DNA from: Sulfurimicrobium sp.
Lineage (GTDB): Bacteria > Pseudomonadota > Gammaproteobacteria > Burkholderiales > Sulfuricellaceae
Assembly: GCA_030690835.1 (NCBI GenBank)
Contig: JAUYFW010000175.1
Coordinates: forward strand, 1-39,995
DNA: 39,995 nucleotides
Direction of reading: 5' to 3'
Shown here: positions 19,709-28,635 of the stretch, piece after piece
How positions within the stretch are numbered: the stretch's first letter is position 1
Layout: every line of letters begins with the position of its first letter
The notes under the pieces: generated by a model
Told to the model about the DNA's origin: nothing
Database searches by the model: none
What the model saw: the letters and a program-made list of their open reading frames with translations, nothing else
Translations under genes and position numbers: made by a program

Positions 19709-19795
19709 CGTGGGATTTCATTGAAGTCAGTGTTTCAAATTCATCGTGGGCAGGCTCATATTGGCTGAACTTGCGAGCCAAACAGGTACGAATCT

Positions 19796-19826
19796 GGGCA
19801 CACCAACTGGTGTGCCCATTTTTGTT
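19796..19826. terminator. Strong, possibly bidirectional rho-independent terminator
   Basis: GGGCACACC-AACT-GGTGTGCCC followed by ATTTTTGTTT, between convergent WYL and integrase genes. Confidence 0.85.
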
Positions 19827-19861
19827 TGGTTGAGCCACATCATTTGCCAAGTTGCCATACC

Positions 19862-21553
19862 TTATTTCGATTTCTGCCGGATGACCGCACACCCGGGAAG
19901 CTCCAGCCATTTGTCTTTCGGGTGAGTGAGGTCGATTCCGAAATCCAGCGCGACCAGATGGGGGAACACCACGCCTGCAGGCAGATCCTTCATGTAGCGC
20001 TGTTCCGATTCGCTTTTGCCGCGTTCATGCCCCATCAACTGGAGTGTGACCGGTAACGGCGTCAGCAGGTTGCCCAGCTGGGTGGCGAAGCCGTGGCGGA
20101 AGCTGTGGAATACCCGGGTTTCTTCCGTGATGCCACAACGGCGCTTGAAGCGGCCGAACCATTTGGAAGCGGTTTGGGAATAACCATCGCGCAGTTTCGC
20201 CAGTTCCATGAAGAGACGCGTATTGTTCCGTTGCCTGCGGTGATTCACAAAGTCCAGGAATCCCAGTTCGATCAGTTTTGGGTGCAGCGGGATGAGTCGG
20301 ACAGCAGACTTGGTCTTGAGTTTTTTGTCATGTTGTTCATTGATGGAGAGGCAGAGCACGCCCTCTTCTTCCACGATGTCCTCGCAATGGAGGGAGCACA
20401 GTTCTTCTATGCGGGCGCCGGTGAAAAGCCCCAGAAGTGGCAACCAGAACTGGTAGGACTCTCGAAATGCACGCTTTTGATACGTTTCACTGTTAAAGAT
20501 TTTGCTGAGATCAGCCTGGCTGAATACCTCGCGCTGTTCCTTGTCGCTCTTTGTACCCTTGAGCAACAGGCCTTGGGCATAGCTCTTGTCGAAATAGCCC
20601 TGCCGTACACCCCAGTCGTTGAATTGCGACATCAGCGATAAATGCTGGTTGACGGTTTTGACGGCCAGCGTGGGGCCGTAATCTCCGCTGATCAGTTGTT
20701 CTACCGATAATCCCTGAAGTCCGCGCATTTTGCTGCGGTTGGCGGGCAGTTTCATGAGCGCGGTTTTGTATTGGCGTGCGGCTGCGAAGCCAAATGTGGC
20801 CGAAGGCATATCGCCGATAACCTCAAGCATGACGTTGAAACTTGCCTTGAAGGAGTGCTCCGTCTTGGCAGACCAGTTGCTGCGGGCTTCGGCGATGTAG
20901 TCGTCCACCAGTTCGGAAAGTTTTTTGTCGGTCGAGGTTGGTGTGGAAGCCAGACTGGATTGAGGTGGTGCAACAGGCAGCGTTTGATCGCCGGAATAAT
21001 CTCCGACAGTGCGCTGGCGTTCGATGCGCAGGTGCTGGGTGTCAATCTTGAGGTATTCCCGGCAGGCTGCACGAAATTCCGGGGACGTTGGATCGAGGCG
21101 GATGCCGCCTTCATCCAGGAAATTCCTGACGATAGAAGCAACACGGGTGTAGTCGCAGGTGGCGAGCAGGGTTTGGGTGTCCCTGAGGAGGTAATCCAGC
21201 GCCAGCACTTCTCCGTCCACCTCGGATAGGGGCTGGGGCGGTTGGGCTACACGGAATTGTTCACGTTCTTCCAGTGCGCTATGGAGATGCTTGGCCAGCA
21301 GGGTCTGGATTTGCGGTTGGGTCATGCTGTTCATCTTCGAATCCTCAGAAAGGTTTGCGAAGAATCGTTCAGCCTGAAGCAACATAGCCATGGCACGGCG
21401 TGAAGCGAGCCGGCGGTAGCCTGTGCGTAATGAGTAACGTAGTTCCCCGATACCAATAAGTCTCCGAATCGGAGCGGGAATCGTCAAGCGAAAATGCCAT
21501 GTTTCGCGTTTTTTGAACAAAAAAGACGAAAACTGGACTGAGGGGGAGCGCAT
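19862..21553 (-). CDS. Tyrosine-type site-specific recombinase/integrase
   Basis: 563 aa; TGARIEELCSLHCEDI, HSFRHGFATQL, MGHERGKSESEQRYMK; N-terminus faces the 3' end of tRNA-Ser. Confidence 0.93.
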   Translation of the reverse strand: MRSPSVQFSSFLFKKRETWHFRLTIPAPIRRLIGIGELRYSLRTGYRRLASRRAMAMLLQAERFFANLSEDSKMNSMTQPQIQTLLAKHLHSALEEREQFRVAQPPQPLSEVDGEVLALDYLLRDTQTLLATCDYTRVASIVRNFLDEGGIRLDPTSPEFRAACREYLKIDTQHLRIERQRTVGDYSGDQTLPVAPPQSSLASTPTSTDKKLSELVDDYIAEARSNWSAKTEHSFKASFNVMLEVIGDMPSATFGFAAARQYKTALMKLPANRSKMRGLQGLSVEQLISGDYGPTLAVKTVNQHLSLMSQFNDWGVRQGYFDKSYAQGLLLKGTKSDKEQREVFSQADLSKIFNSETYQKRAFRESYQFWLPLLGLFTGARIEELCSLHCEDIVEEEGVLCLSINEQHDKKLKTKSAVRLIPLHPKLIELGFLDFVNHRRQRNNTRLFMELAKLRDGYSQTASKWFGRFKRRCGITEETRVFHSFRHGFATQLGNLLTPLPVTLQLMGHERGKSESEQRYMKDLPAGVVFPHLVALDFGIDLTHPKDKWLELPGCAVIRQKSK

Positions 21554-21642
21554 TATTTTTCTCCTTAATGGACACGTAAACGGACACGTTTTCGTGCATG
21601 AAGCAGAAAAATACTGGTTAACTCATTGATTCTAAATAAATC

Positions 21643-21735
21643 TGGCGGAGAGAGAGGGATTCGAACCCTCGGTGAGGTATTAAGCCCCACGCTCCCTTAG
21701 CAGGGGAGTACCTTCGACCACTCGGCCATCTCTCC
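21643..21735 (-). tRNA. tRNA-Ser (anticodon GCT)
   Basis: Minus strand GGAGAGATGGCCGAGTGGTCGAAGG...CTCCC-CTGCTAA-GGGAG...GGTTCGAATCC...TCTCTCCGCCA; long variable arm. Confidence 0.95.
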
Positions 21736-21796
21736 GTTTTTCGAGCAAACGGAAGAATACCGATTATTCAGCTTCAGGTCAAACTGGCGACGGCGC

Positions 21797-22306
21797 TCAT
21801 GGTCGTGTTGGGGAACGAATTTTCTCCAACGCCTGATCAATCGCCGCATCCAGATAGGCGCCGTAAAAATCCGGGGTAGAGAGGCCGACCAGCGGCTCGA
21901 TCAGCGAATTGCCCGCGGCATCAAACAGCTTGATGGTGGGGGTGAGCTTGATTTTGTGTTGTTTACAAAACCGGGCGTGAGTCGTCACATTACCAGAGAA
22001 GTCCACCAGTTTGCGCTGGCTTTGCATATCTACCTGGCGGAAAATTACCTTGTCCGCGTATTCGGGATTACGCTGCATCGGCAGCAGGAATTCCTGCTTC
22101 ACCTGCTCGCAGTAGGCGCAGTTCGGGGCGGTAAACAGGATCAGGACGGGAATCTGCCGGGTTTGCGATATTGCGGCTTCGCGCGTCAGGTCGCTGGCGA
22201 AAGCCAGTTCGTCGGCCCTTGCCGCAGCGCCGGCAGCCGCGATCCATGCTAAACTTGCCAGCCCCAGGCAAAGTGCCAGGGCCTTTGAAAATAAACGGTT
22301 AATCAT
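21797..22306 (-). CDS. Thioredoxin-fold protein (SoxW/DsbE-like), secreted
   Basis: Signal peptide [21 protein letters not shown], motif [16 protein letters not shown]; track start 22393, preferred start 22306. Confidence 0.85.
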   Translation of the reverse strand: MINRLFSKALALCLGLASLAWIAAAGAAARADELAFASDLTREAAISQTRQIPVLILFTAPNCAYCEQVKQEFLLPMQRNPEYADKVIFRQVDMQSQRKLVDFSGNVTTHARFCKQHKIKLTPTIKLFDAAGNSLIEPLVGLSTPDFYGAYLDAAIDQALEKIRSPTRP

Positions 22307-22328
22307 CAATCTCGGGCGGAACACTGTT

Positions 22329-23252
22329 GTGAATAGAACTCTCGTCATCGCGTCGCGTGAAAGCGCCCTGGCAATGTGGCAGGCGCGGCACATTCAAAGC
22401 CGGCTGCAGTCATTATATCCGCAATTGGAAGTCTCAATCCTCGGCATGACCACCACCGGCGACCAGATCCTCAACTCGCCGCTGGCCAAGATCGGCGGCA
22501 AGGGGCTGTTCGTCAAGGAACTGGAGCAGGCGCTGGAAGAAGGACGGGCCGACATCGCGGTGCATTCCATGAAGGACGTGCCCATGAACCTGCCGCCCGG
22601 CTTCATGCTCGCCGCCACCGGGGAGCGCGAAGACCCGCGCGATGCCTTTGTCTCCAACCAGCACCCCAATCTCGCAGCGCTGCCCGAAGGTAGCGTGGTC
22701 GGCACTTCCAGCCTGCGCCGCGAGTGCCAGTTGCGGGCACGCTTTCCTCACCTGATAATCGAACCGCTGCGCGGCAACGTGCAAACCCGGCTGCGCAAAC
22801 TGGACGAAGGGCAATTCGCCGCCATCATCCTCGCCGCCGCCGGCCTGAAACGACTGGAACTGGGCCACCGCATCACCGCGCTGATCGAGCCGGAACAAAG
22901 CCTGCCCGCCGTGGGCCAGGGCGCGCTGGGCATCGAATGCCGCGAAGGCCGCGACGACCTGGTGGCCTTGCTGGCCCCCCTGCATCACGCCGAAAGCGCC
23001 GCTTGCGTGATGGCGGAACGCGCCATGAGCCGGGCCTTGCAAGGCAGTTGCCAGGTGCCGCTGGGCGGCTTCGCCCAGATCGTCGACGGCGAACTGCGCC
23101 TGCGCGGTTTCGTCGCCAGTGTGGACGGCCAGCGCATGATTCGCGACGAAGTGCGCGGCAAGCCGGAGCATGCCGAACAACTGGGCACCGAAATGGGGCA
23201 ACGTCTCATCGCCTTGGGCGCGGACAAGATTCTCGCCGAACTCGCGATTTAA
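22329..23252 (+). CDS. hemC: Hydroxymethylbilane synthase
   Basis: [57 protein letters not shown] start. Confidence 0.96.
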   Translation: MNRTLVIASRESALAMWQARHIQSRLQSLYPQLEVSILGMTTTGDQILNSPLAKIGGKGLFVKELEQALEEGRADIAVHSMKDVPMNLPPGFMLAATGEREDPRDAFVSNQHPNLAALPEGSVVGTSSLRRECQLRARFPHLIIEPLRGNVQTRLRKLDEGQFAAIILAAAGLKRLELGHRITALIEPEQSLPAVGQGALGIECREGRDDLVALLAPLHHAESAACVMAERAMSRALQGSCQVPLGGFAQIVDGELRLRGFVASVDGQRMIRDEVRGKPEHAEQLGTEMGQRLIALGADKILAELAI

Positions 23253-24037
23253 TGACGGAGCAATCGCCGCTCCAGGGCATGGGCATCGTGGTGACGCGCC
23301 CGGCCCACCAGGTGCAACATCTCACACAACTGATCACGGCAGCCGGCGGAGAGGCGATTCTCTTCCCGGTGCTGGAAATTCTCGATGCTGCGGATTTGCA
23401 CCCGCTCAACGCGCTGATTGCCCGTCTGGACAGCTTCGATGTGGCGATCTTCATCAGCCCCAACGCGGTTGGCAAGGCGATGAACCTGATTCGGGCGCAG
23501 CGCGAACTGCCCTCGCAATTGACCATCGCCGCCATTGGCCAGGGCAGCAAGAAGGAACTGGAACGCTGCGGCGTACAGCAGGTCGTCGCGCCGCAACGGC
23601 AATTCGACAGCGAAGGTTTGCTTGAACTGCCGCAGTTTCAGAACATGGACGGCAAGCGGGTGGTCATTTTCCGTGGCGAAGGCGGGCGCGAAATGCTCGG
23701 CGACACGCTGCTGGCGCGCGGCGCGCAGCTGGAATACGCGGAATGCTACCGGCGCGGCAAACCCGATATTGATGCCGCGCCCCTGCTCCATCGCTGGGCG
23801 CGGGGCGAGGTGCAGGCGGTCACCGTGACCAGCAGCGAGAGCCTGCATAATTTATTTGATCTGTTGGGCGAACTTGGCCAACAATGGCTGAAGAAGACAC
23901 CGCTGTTCGCGCCGCATGCCAGGATTGCCGCCGCCGCCCGCAGCTTGGGGCTGGAGCAGGTGGAGACAACGGCGGCAGGAGATGAAGGTTTGTTAATGGG
24001 CTTGATCGAATGGCGGATGTACCACAAGAAGCCGTGA
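23252..24037 (+). CDS. hemD: Uroporphyrinogen-III synthase
   Basis: ATG overlaps hemC stop; IVVTRPAHQ, FISPNAV, VTVTSSESLHNLFDLLG. Confidence 0.92.
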   Translation: MTEQSPLQGMGIVVTRPAHQVQHLTQLITAAGGEAILFPVLEILDAADLHPLNALIARLDSFDVAIFISPNAVGKAMNLIRAQRELPSQLTIAAIGQGSKKELERCGVQQVVAPQRQFDSEGLLELPQFQNMDGKRVVIFRGEGGREMLGDTLLARGAQLEYAECYRRGKPDIDAAPLLHRWARGEVQAVTVTSSESLHNLFDLLGELGQQWLKKTPLFAPHARIAAAARSLGLEQVETTAAGDEGLLMGLIEWRMYHKKP

Positions 24038-25059
24038 ACCACACGGCGCCGGGCACACCCAGGGAATCCTGGCTGGACCGGCTGAATATCGCGCTGATCC
24101 TGGCGCTTCTGGCCCTGCTGCTGCTCGGCTGGCAGTGGCTCGACTCGCGCCAGCGCAATGCCGACCTGGAACTCACCCTGAGCCGCCGTCTCGGCGCTTT
24201 CGAAATACACAACAAGGAAAGCGAGATACTCGCCCGCCAGGCTCAGGAAGCCACGCGCGAAGCTCAGGCCAAGCTCGATCTGCTGGAACAGAAACTGGCC
24301 GAATCCCAGAGCCATCAGATCGCACTGGAAGAGATGTACCAGGAAATGTCGCGCAACCGCGACGAATCGGTACTAGCCGAAATCGAACAGATTCTCCTGA
24401 TCGCCAGCCAGCAGTTGCAACTGGCCGGCAACGTCAAGGCCGCGCTGGCGGCACTGCAAACCGCGGATGGCCGCCTGCAGCGCATCGACAAGCCGCAATT
24501 CTTTACCCTGCGCAAAGCCATCAACAAGGATATCGAGCAATTGCAGTCGCTGCCCCTGCTGGACGTGGCGGGGCTCAGCCTGCGCCTGGACAACCTGGTA
24601 GCGGAAGTGGATCAGCTACCCCTGATTCCGGGCCGCGTCAGCGGCGCGGAAAAACCGTCCCCGACAGGCCCCCGGCCGGAAAGCTTCTGGCAGCGCCTGG
24701 GAACGGAAGCATGGCAGGACTTCAAGCAACTGGTGCGTATCCAGAACCTGAAAAAGCCCGAGTTGCCGCTACTGCCGCCGGACCAGGCCTATTTCCTGCG
24801 CGAAAACCTCAAGCTGCGCCTGCTCACCGCCCGCCTCGCCCTGCTCCAGCGCAATGAAGCAAGCTTCAAGGCAGACATCAAGGCTGCGGAAGATTGGCTG
24901 AAGCGTTATTACGACATCAAGGACAAAAGCGTCCATGTCGCCCTTGCCAGCCTGCAACAGCTGGGCCAAAGCCGCCTCGCCATCGACCTGCCGGACATTT
25001 CCGCCAGCCTCGGCGCAGCGCACACGTTCAAGCTGGGGCGGGAAAAGGACGGCAAATGA
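24010..25059 (+). CDS. hemX: HemX-like uroporphyrinogen-III C-methyltransferase family membrane protein
   Basis: Single TM plus coiled coil and VLAEIEQILLIASQQLQLAGNVKAALAALQTAD; position after hemD. Confidence 0.9.
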   Translation: MADVPQEAVNHTAPGTPRESWLDRLNIALILALLALLLLGWQWLDSRQRNADLELTLSRRLGAFEIHNKESEILARQAQEATREAQAKLDLLEQKLAESQSHQIALEEMYQEMSRNRDESVLAEIEQILLIASQQLQLAGNVKAALAALQTADGRLQRIDKPQFFTLRKAINKDIEQLQSLPLLDVAGLSLRLDNLVAEVDQLPLIPGRVSGAEKPSPTGPRPESFWQRLGTEAWQDFKQLVRIQNLKKPELPLLPPDQAYFLRENLKLRLLTARLALLQRNEASFKADIKAAEDWLKRYYDIKDKSVHVALASLQQLGQSRLAIDLPDISASLGAAHTFKLGREKDGK

Positions 25060-25532
25060 ACGTTCTGTTGCGGGTTCTGGCGATTCTGGCCATGGCGGTA
25101 GCGCTCACCATAGCCGTCAAATACAACACCGGCTACGTGGTGCTAATCTTCCCACCGTACCGGGCAGAATTTTCCCTCAGCCTCTTGATCGTCATGCTGC
25201 TGGCCGTCTTCTTCCTCGCCTATGGCCTGCTGCGCCTCGGCGCGCACACCCTCAACCTGCCCGCCGAAGTCCACGCCTTCAAGCAGGAACGCCAGCGGGA
25301 GAAGGCCAGAGCCGCCATGCGGGACGGAATGGCAGAGTTTGCCGCTGGCCACTACGCCAAGGCGGAAAAGCTCGCCGTCAGCGCCATGGAACAGGGCGAA
25401 GAAGCGGGAATCAACGCCATTATCGCCGCCCGCTGCGCCCACGCACTCGGGGCAAGCGACAGAAGGGATGCCTATCTGGCGCAAGTGGGCAAGACTTGTT
25501 CCGACTACCCGGATGCTTGGATGGCGCCGTAG
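25056..25532 (+). pseudogene. hemY: HemY N-terminal domain protein, truncated
   Basis: HemY-type N-terminus (two TMs, LRLGAHTLNLPAEVHAFKQERQREKARAAMRDGMAEFAAGHYAKAEK) but stops at 158 aa; typical HemY is about 400 aa with TPR repeats. Confidence 0.8.
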
Positions 25533-25566
25533 ATTGGCGATGAGCGCAGCGAAACCCCACAACACG
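25527..25566. repeat. Partial repeat resembling the GTAGGTTGGG...GCGAAACCCAAC family
   Basis: GCCGTAGATTGGCGATGAGCGCAGCGAAACCCCACAAC; the TAG within it is the hemY stop codon. Confidence 0.6.
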
Positions 25567-25648
25567 CTGCCAGGCTGATCGCCAGCGTGGCTTGCATGCC
25601 GCCCTGTGATACACTTTTTCATTAACGTATATCCACAAGGAGCAAGCC

Positions 25649-25891
25649 ATGCAAGTCGCAAAATGGGGCAACTCCCTCGCCGTCCGCCTTCCCGCCGCCA
25701 TCGTGCAGGCGCTCGACCTGAAAGAGGGCGAGGAAATCGAACTGCACGCGATTAACGCCAGAACCTTCGAAGTTTCCAAAAAGCCCGAAGTCAAGGAACT
25801 GCTCAATCGTTTGCGCCAGTTCCGTGGCCGCCTGCCTGCCGATTTCCACTTCGACCGCCTTGAGGCCAACGAACGGGATCACGGCAATTGA
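25649..25891 (+). CDS. AbrB/MazE-type antitoxin
   Basis: MQVAKWGNSLAVRLPAAIVQALDLKEGEEIELHA swapped-hairpin domain; RBS AAGGAG. Confidence 0.92.
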   Translation: MQVAKWGNSLAVRLPAAIVQALDLKEGEEIELHAINARTFEVSKKPEVKELLNRLRQFRGRLPADFHFDRLEANERDHGN

Positions 25892-26283
25892 GCCTGGCAT
25901 TCATCGACAGCAACATTATCCTGTATTTGCTGTCTGGCGATCCTGCCAAGGCCGATCGCGCCGAAGCCATACTGGGTGAAGGCGGCATCATCAGCGTGCA
26001 GGTACTCAACGAAGTCGTTTCCGTTTGTTTACGCAAGCTGAAAATGACGTGGGATGAAATCGATTGTTTGCTGCTTGCTGTCAAGGCGGCTTGCGATGTC
26101 GTTCCGCTGACAGTGGAGTCACACGAAAAAGCCGTGGAAATTTTCAGACGCTACAAGATATCGTTCCATGACGCCCATATTTGCGCGTCCGCCGTTTTGT
26201 CTGGCGCGGGAATCTTGCTGTCGGAAGACATGCAGGATGGAATGCACATCGACGAGATGACCATAAGAAATCCGTTCCGGTAA
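25888..26283 (+). CDS. PIN-domain ribonuclease toxin (VapC family)
   Basis: TTG start overlapping the antitoxin stop; FIDSNIILYLLSGDP, NEVVSV, HDAHICASAVLSG acidic PIN motifs. Confidence 0.92.
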   Translation: MSLAFIDSNIILYLLSGDPAKADRAEAILGEGGIISVQVLNEVVSVCLRKLKMTWDEIDCLLLAVKAACDVVPLTVESHEKAVEIFRRYKISFHDAHICASAVLSGAGILLSEDMQDGMHIDEMTIRNPFR

Positions 26284-26666
26284 TTCCCAGTGAGTAGCAT
26301 TAACCCTCCGCTCCTACTCTTACGCATCAACCGATAGTCACTTTTCGACCCGGTGCAGACTGTCGTGGCTTGGGCTTCGCCGTCCGCTTAGCAGCAGGAG
26401 TAGTCAACCAGTTTTGGCAGGTTGGACGGCTTTTCATGCGGTGCCTAGGGTGCAGAAACCTGCATTTCCACTCATGATTGTATTCAATCCACTTGTCGTA
26501 TCGAGCGCAATACGAATTCATCAAATCGCCAACTGTCTACAAAACCACTAGATTCAGCCTGAATAGAATAACGCCTTCGTTCCATCCATTCCGGCTGGAA
26601 ACACTCTTCCGCCCTCCGTCAAGTGACAAAAGTTTGCAAGCCCTTTACCAGTGAAAAGCACAACAA

Positions 26667-26741
26667 TGCATATTGTCTATATGCACGGTTGACATTGCTG
26701 ATGGAGTGTGGGTACAATGCTCACATATTGTACATATGCAC
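26667..26741 (+). promoter_or_regulatory. Sigma70 promoter bracketed by two copies of a CATAT-N5-ATATG operator
   Basis: TGCATAT-TGTCT-ATATGCA (26667-26685); TTGACA 26689-26694; 18 bp spacer; TACAAT 26713-26718; CATAT-TGTAC-ATATG (26724-26738). Confidence 0.8.
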
Positions 26742-26760
26742 ACTATGGAGGTAACAGGGA

Positions 26761-27912
26761 ATGGCTAAGAAAATCACTCAAATGAAAGACGCGCCCGAAC
26801 CCAATCAGACCCAAGGTAGCGGATTACCTGTTCCATTTGCTCTGGAGAAACTTCGGGAGATGATCCTGACCCTGTATTTCCAACAGGTCAGAACGATAGG
26901 CTGGATGACAAACAAACCTGCTGTCGCCTGGGAGATTATTGGCAAGCCACAAGATGCACATGACAATGATTTATTCTCTCTTGATCTCGACCCCGAGCAG
27001 CTTGGGCTTCGCTACGAATCTATTCGCAAAACCCATTTTGCGGAATGCATAGAAAAGATGTACCAGTTCGCCTACTTCGGCATTTTGGATGAAAGCGGGG
27101 AACAGATGGAATATGAAAGCATTTATACGTGGATAACATCCCTACTCATGGACATGAAGAATTCACAAATGTTCTATGAAATGGGAAGCTATTCTGCTGC
27201 ATCCATGACGCTCGACGAAGCGAAGAAATGCTTTCAGGTAGCTGAGCTGGCAAATGCTAGGATAGTTCTGGAAGGAGGTGAAAATTTCTTCATATCTGGA
27301 TTCGGCAGCAACAACAAGGACGACGACTCAATCGGATATAGCGGACTGACCGTGCGTCAAATGGCGCTTCTATCCGGAATGGAGGAAATGAGTATTCGGG
27401 CAGCGGCAAACCCCAAACGAGCTAACCCTTTACGCACCTTCTCTGATGAAGGACGTACCCGCATTTCCATCGAAGCTGCAAAAGCCTGGCTACAAGCCAA
27501 AGGGCGTTATGTGAGCATCACACGCGAATGGGGAACAGGGGAAATCGACTTGGTAAAACGTAGATTTGCATCGGTTAATGAGCTGGAAGAAGCGCTTGAC
27601 TCCAGGTTTCAAATGCTTGCACTACGTGATCAACAAAGAGATGTGCTAGTTGCACAACTTTCTGAAGCTGGTATTAAAGTTATCAAGACAATTGCCAATA
27701 AAAATGGCGAAATTGAAATAGATAGGGCTTGTCTTTCAAACATCAGTCTCATCCATAAGCTGGCAGAGATTCTGGAACTTCCCTCAGATTTACTCACCCT
27801 ACGGGCGCGGGAAGCCCTCGCCAAAGAAGAACTCGCTTCAGTGGAGCGTGAACTTCGGCTTCTCGCCGAGTCACAAAAAATCAGTCCGCAGGAGAAAAAT
27901 AATGATCGATAA
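26761..27912 (+). CDS. Hypothetical protein with predicted central HTH
   Basis: 383 aa ORF, RBS GGAGG upstream; candidate DNA-binding segment LTVRQMALLSGMEEMSIRAAANPKRANPL...RISIEAAKAWLQAKGRY. Confidence 0.85.
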   Translation: MAKKITQMKDAPEPNQTQGSGLPVPFALEKLREMILTLYFQQVRTIGWMTNKPAVAWEIIGKPQDAHDNDLFSLDLDPEQLGLRYESIRKTHFAECIEKMYQFAYFGILDESGEQMEYESIYTWITSLLMDMKNSQMFYEMGSYSAASMTLDEAKKCFQVAELANARIVLEGGENFFISGFGSNNKDDDSIGYSGLTVRQMALLSGMEEMSIRAAANPKRANPLRTFSDEGRTRISIEAAKAWLQAKGRYVSITREWGTGEIDLVKRRFASVNELEEALDSRFQMLALRDQQRDVLVAQLSEAGIKVIKTIANKNGEIEIDRACLSNISLIHKLAEILELPSDLLTLRAREALAKEELASVERELRLLAESQKISPQEKNNDR

Positions 27913-28321
27913 ATCAAGCGTTGCTGCATTTGTTGCTGAACGTATTCGATTAACCGGCAAAGCTCAAACTGAAATCGCATTCGAGGCGGGATTCGAAAAA
28001 CCCAACATGATCACTATGATTAAGCAGGGAAAGACGAAATTGCCGCTTGCAAAAATTGGAGTAATGGCCAAGTCGCTTGAAACCGATCCAACACACCTGC
28101 TTAAGCTGTGCCTGGCCGAATACCAGCCAGAAACCTGGGCTGCAATCAGCCCCTACATGGAAGAAATGCTCACTGGCGATGAGCTTTCTTTGCTACGGTC
28201 TCTTCGTACATGGGTTGGGGCGCCATACCTTGTTGCTCTCACTGAAAATCAGCGAAACAAGCTAGACGGTTTTATGAATTCCATGAAAGACACATCAAAT
28301 AAACCTGAAGCAAGCCACTAA
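27902..28321 (+). CDS. Small Cro/CI-like HTH protein
   Basis: MIDKSSVAAFVAERIRLTGKAQTEIAFEAGFEKPNMITMIKQGKTKLPLAKIGVMAKSLETDPTHLLKL; ATG overlaps the upstream stop (11 nt). Confidence 0.8.
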   Translation: MIDKSSVAAFVAERIRLTGKAQTEIAFEAGFEKPNMITMIKQGKTKLPLAKIGVMAKSLETDPTHLLKLCLAEYQPETWAAISPYMEEMLTGDELSLLRSLRTWVGAPYLVALTENQRNKLDGFMNSMKDTSNKPEASH

Positions 28322-28343
28322 CAACAATCAGAAGGGGAGCGAA

Positions 28344-28613
28344 ATGTCCATGAGTCAACATGCCAGCAAGCGGGCCCAGCAACGGGGTGTTCCACCATTA
28401 ATTATTGACTTGCTTATTCAATTTGGCACCCGTGAATACGATGGCAGGGGCGCAGAAATCTGCTTTTTTGATCATCGTGCAAAAAAACGCCTGCAATCTT
28501 ATGCCGGGGGTCTTATCAGCAACTTAAGTGAACAGCTCGATGCCTATGCAGTTATTTCGGGAGAGGAAGTGATTACAGTCGGGACTCGCCTTAAACGAGT
28601 TAACCGCGTTTAA
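28344..28613 (+). CDS. DUF4258-like small protein (RelE/BrnT-like size and pattern)
   Basis: 89 aa, QHASKRAQQRGVPPLIIDLL...EICFFDHRAKKRLQSYAGG...LDAYAVISGEEVITVGTRLKRV; RBS GGGGAG. Confidence 0.6.
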   Translation: MSMSQHASKRAQQRGVPPLIIDLLIQFGTREYDGRGAEICFFDHRAKKRLQSYAGGLISNLSEQLDAYAVISGEEVITVGTRLKRVNRV

Positions 28614-28635
28614 TTTTTAGGAAAATAAAAACATT

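Noticed and set aside
26327-26524. 65 aa minus-strand ORF upstream of the cassette
   Set aside because: Short, no recognised family, no convincing start signals; not enough to call a gene.
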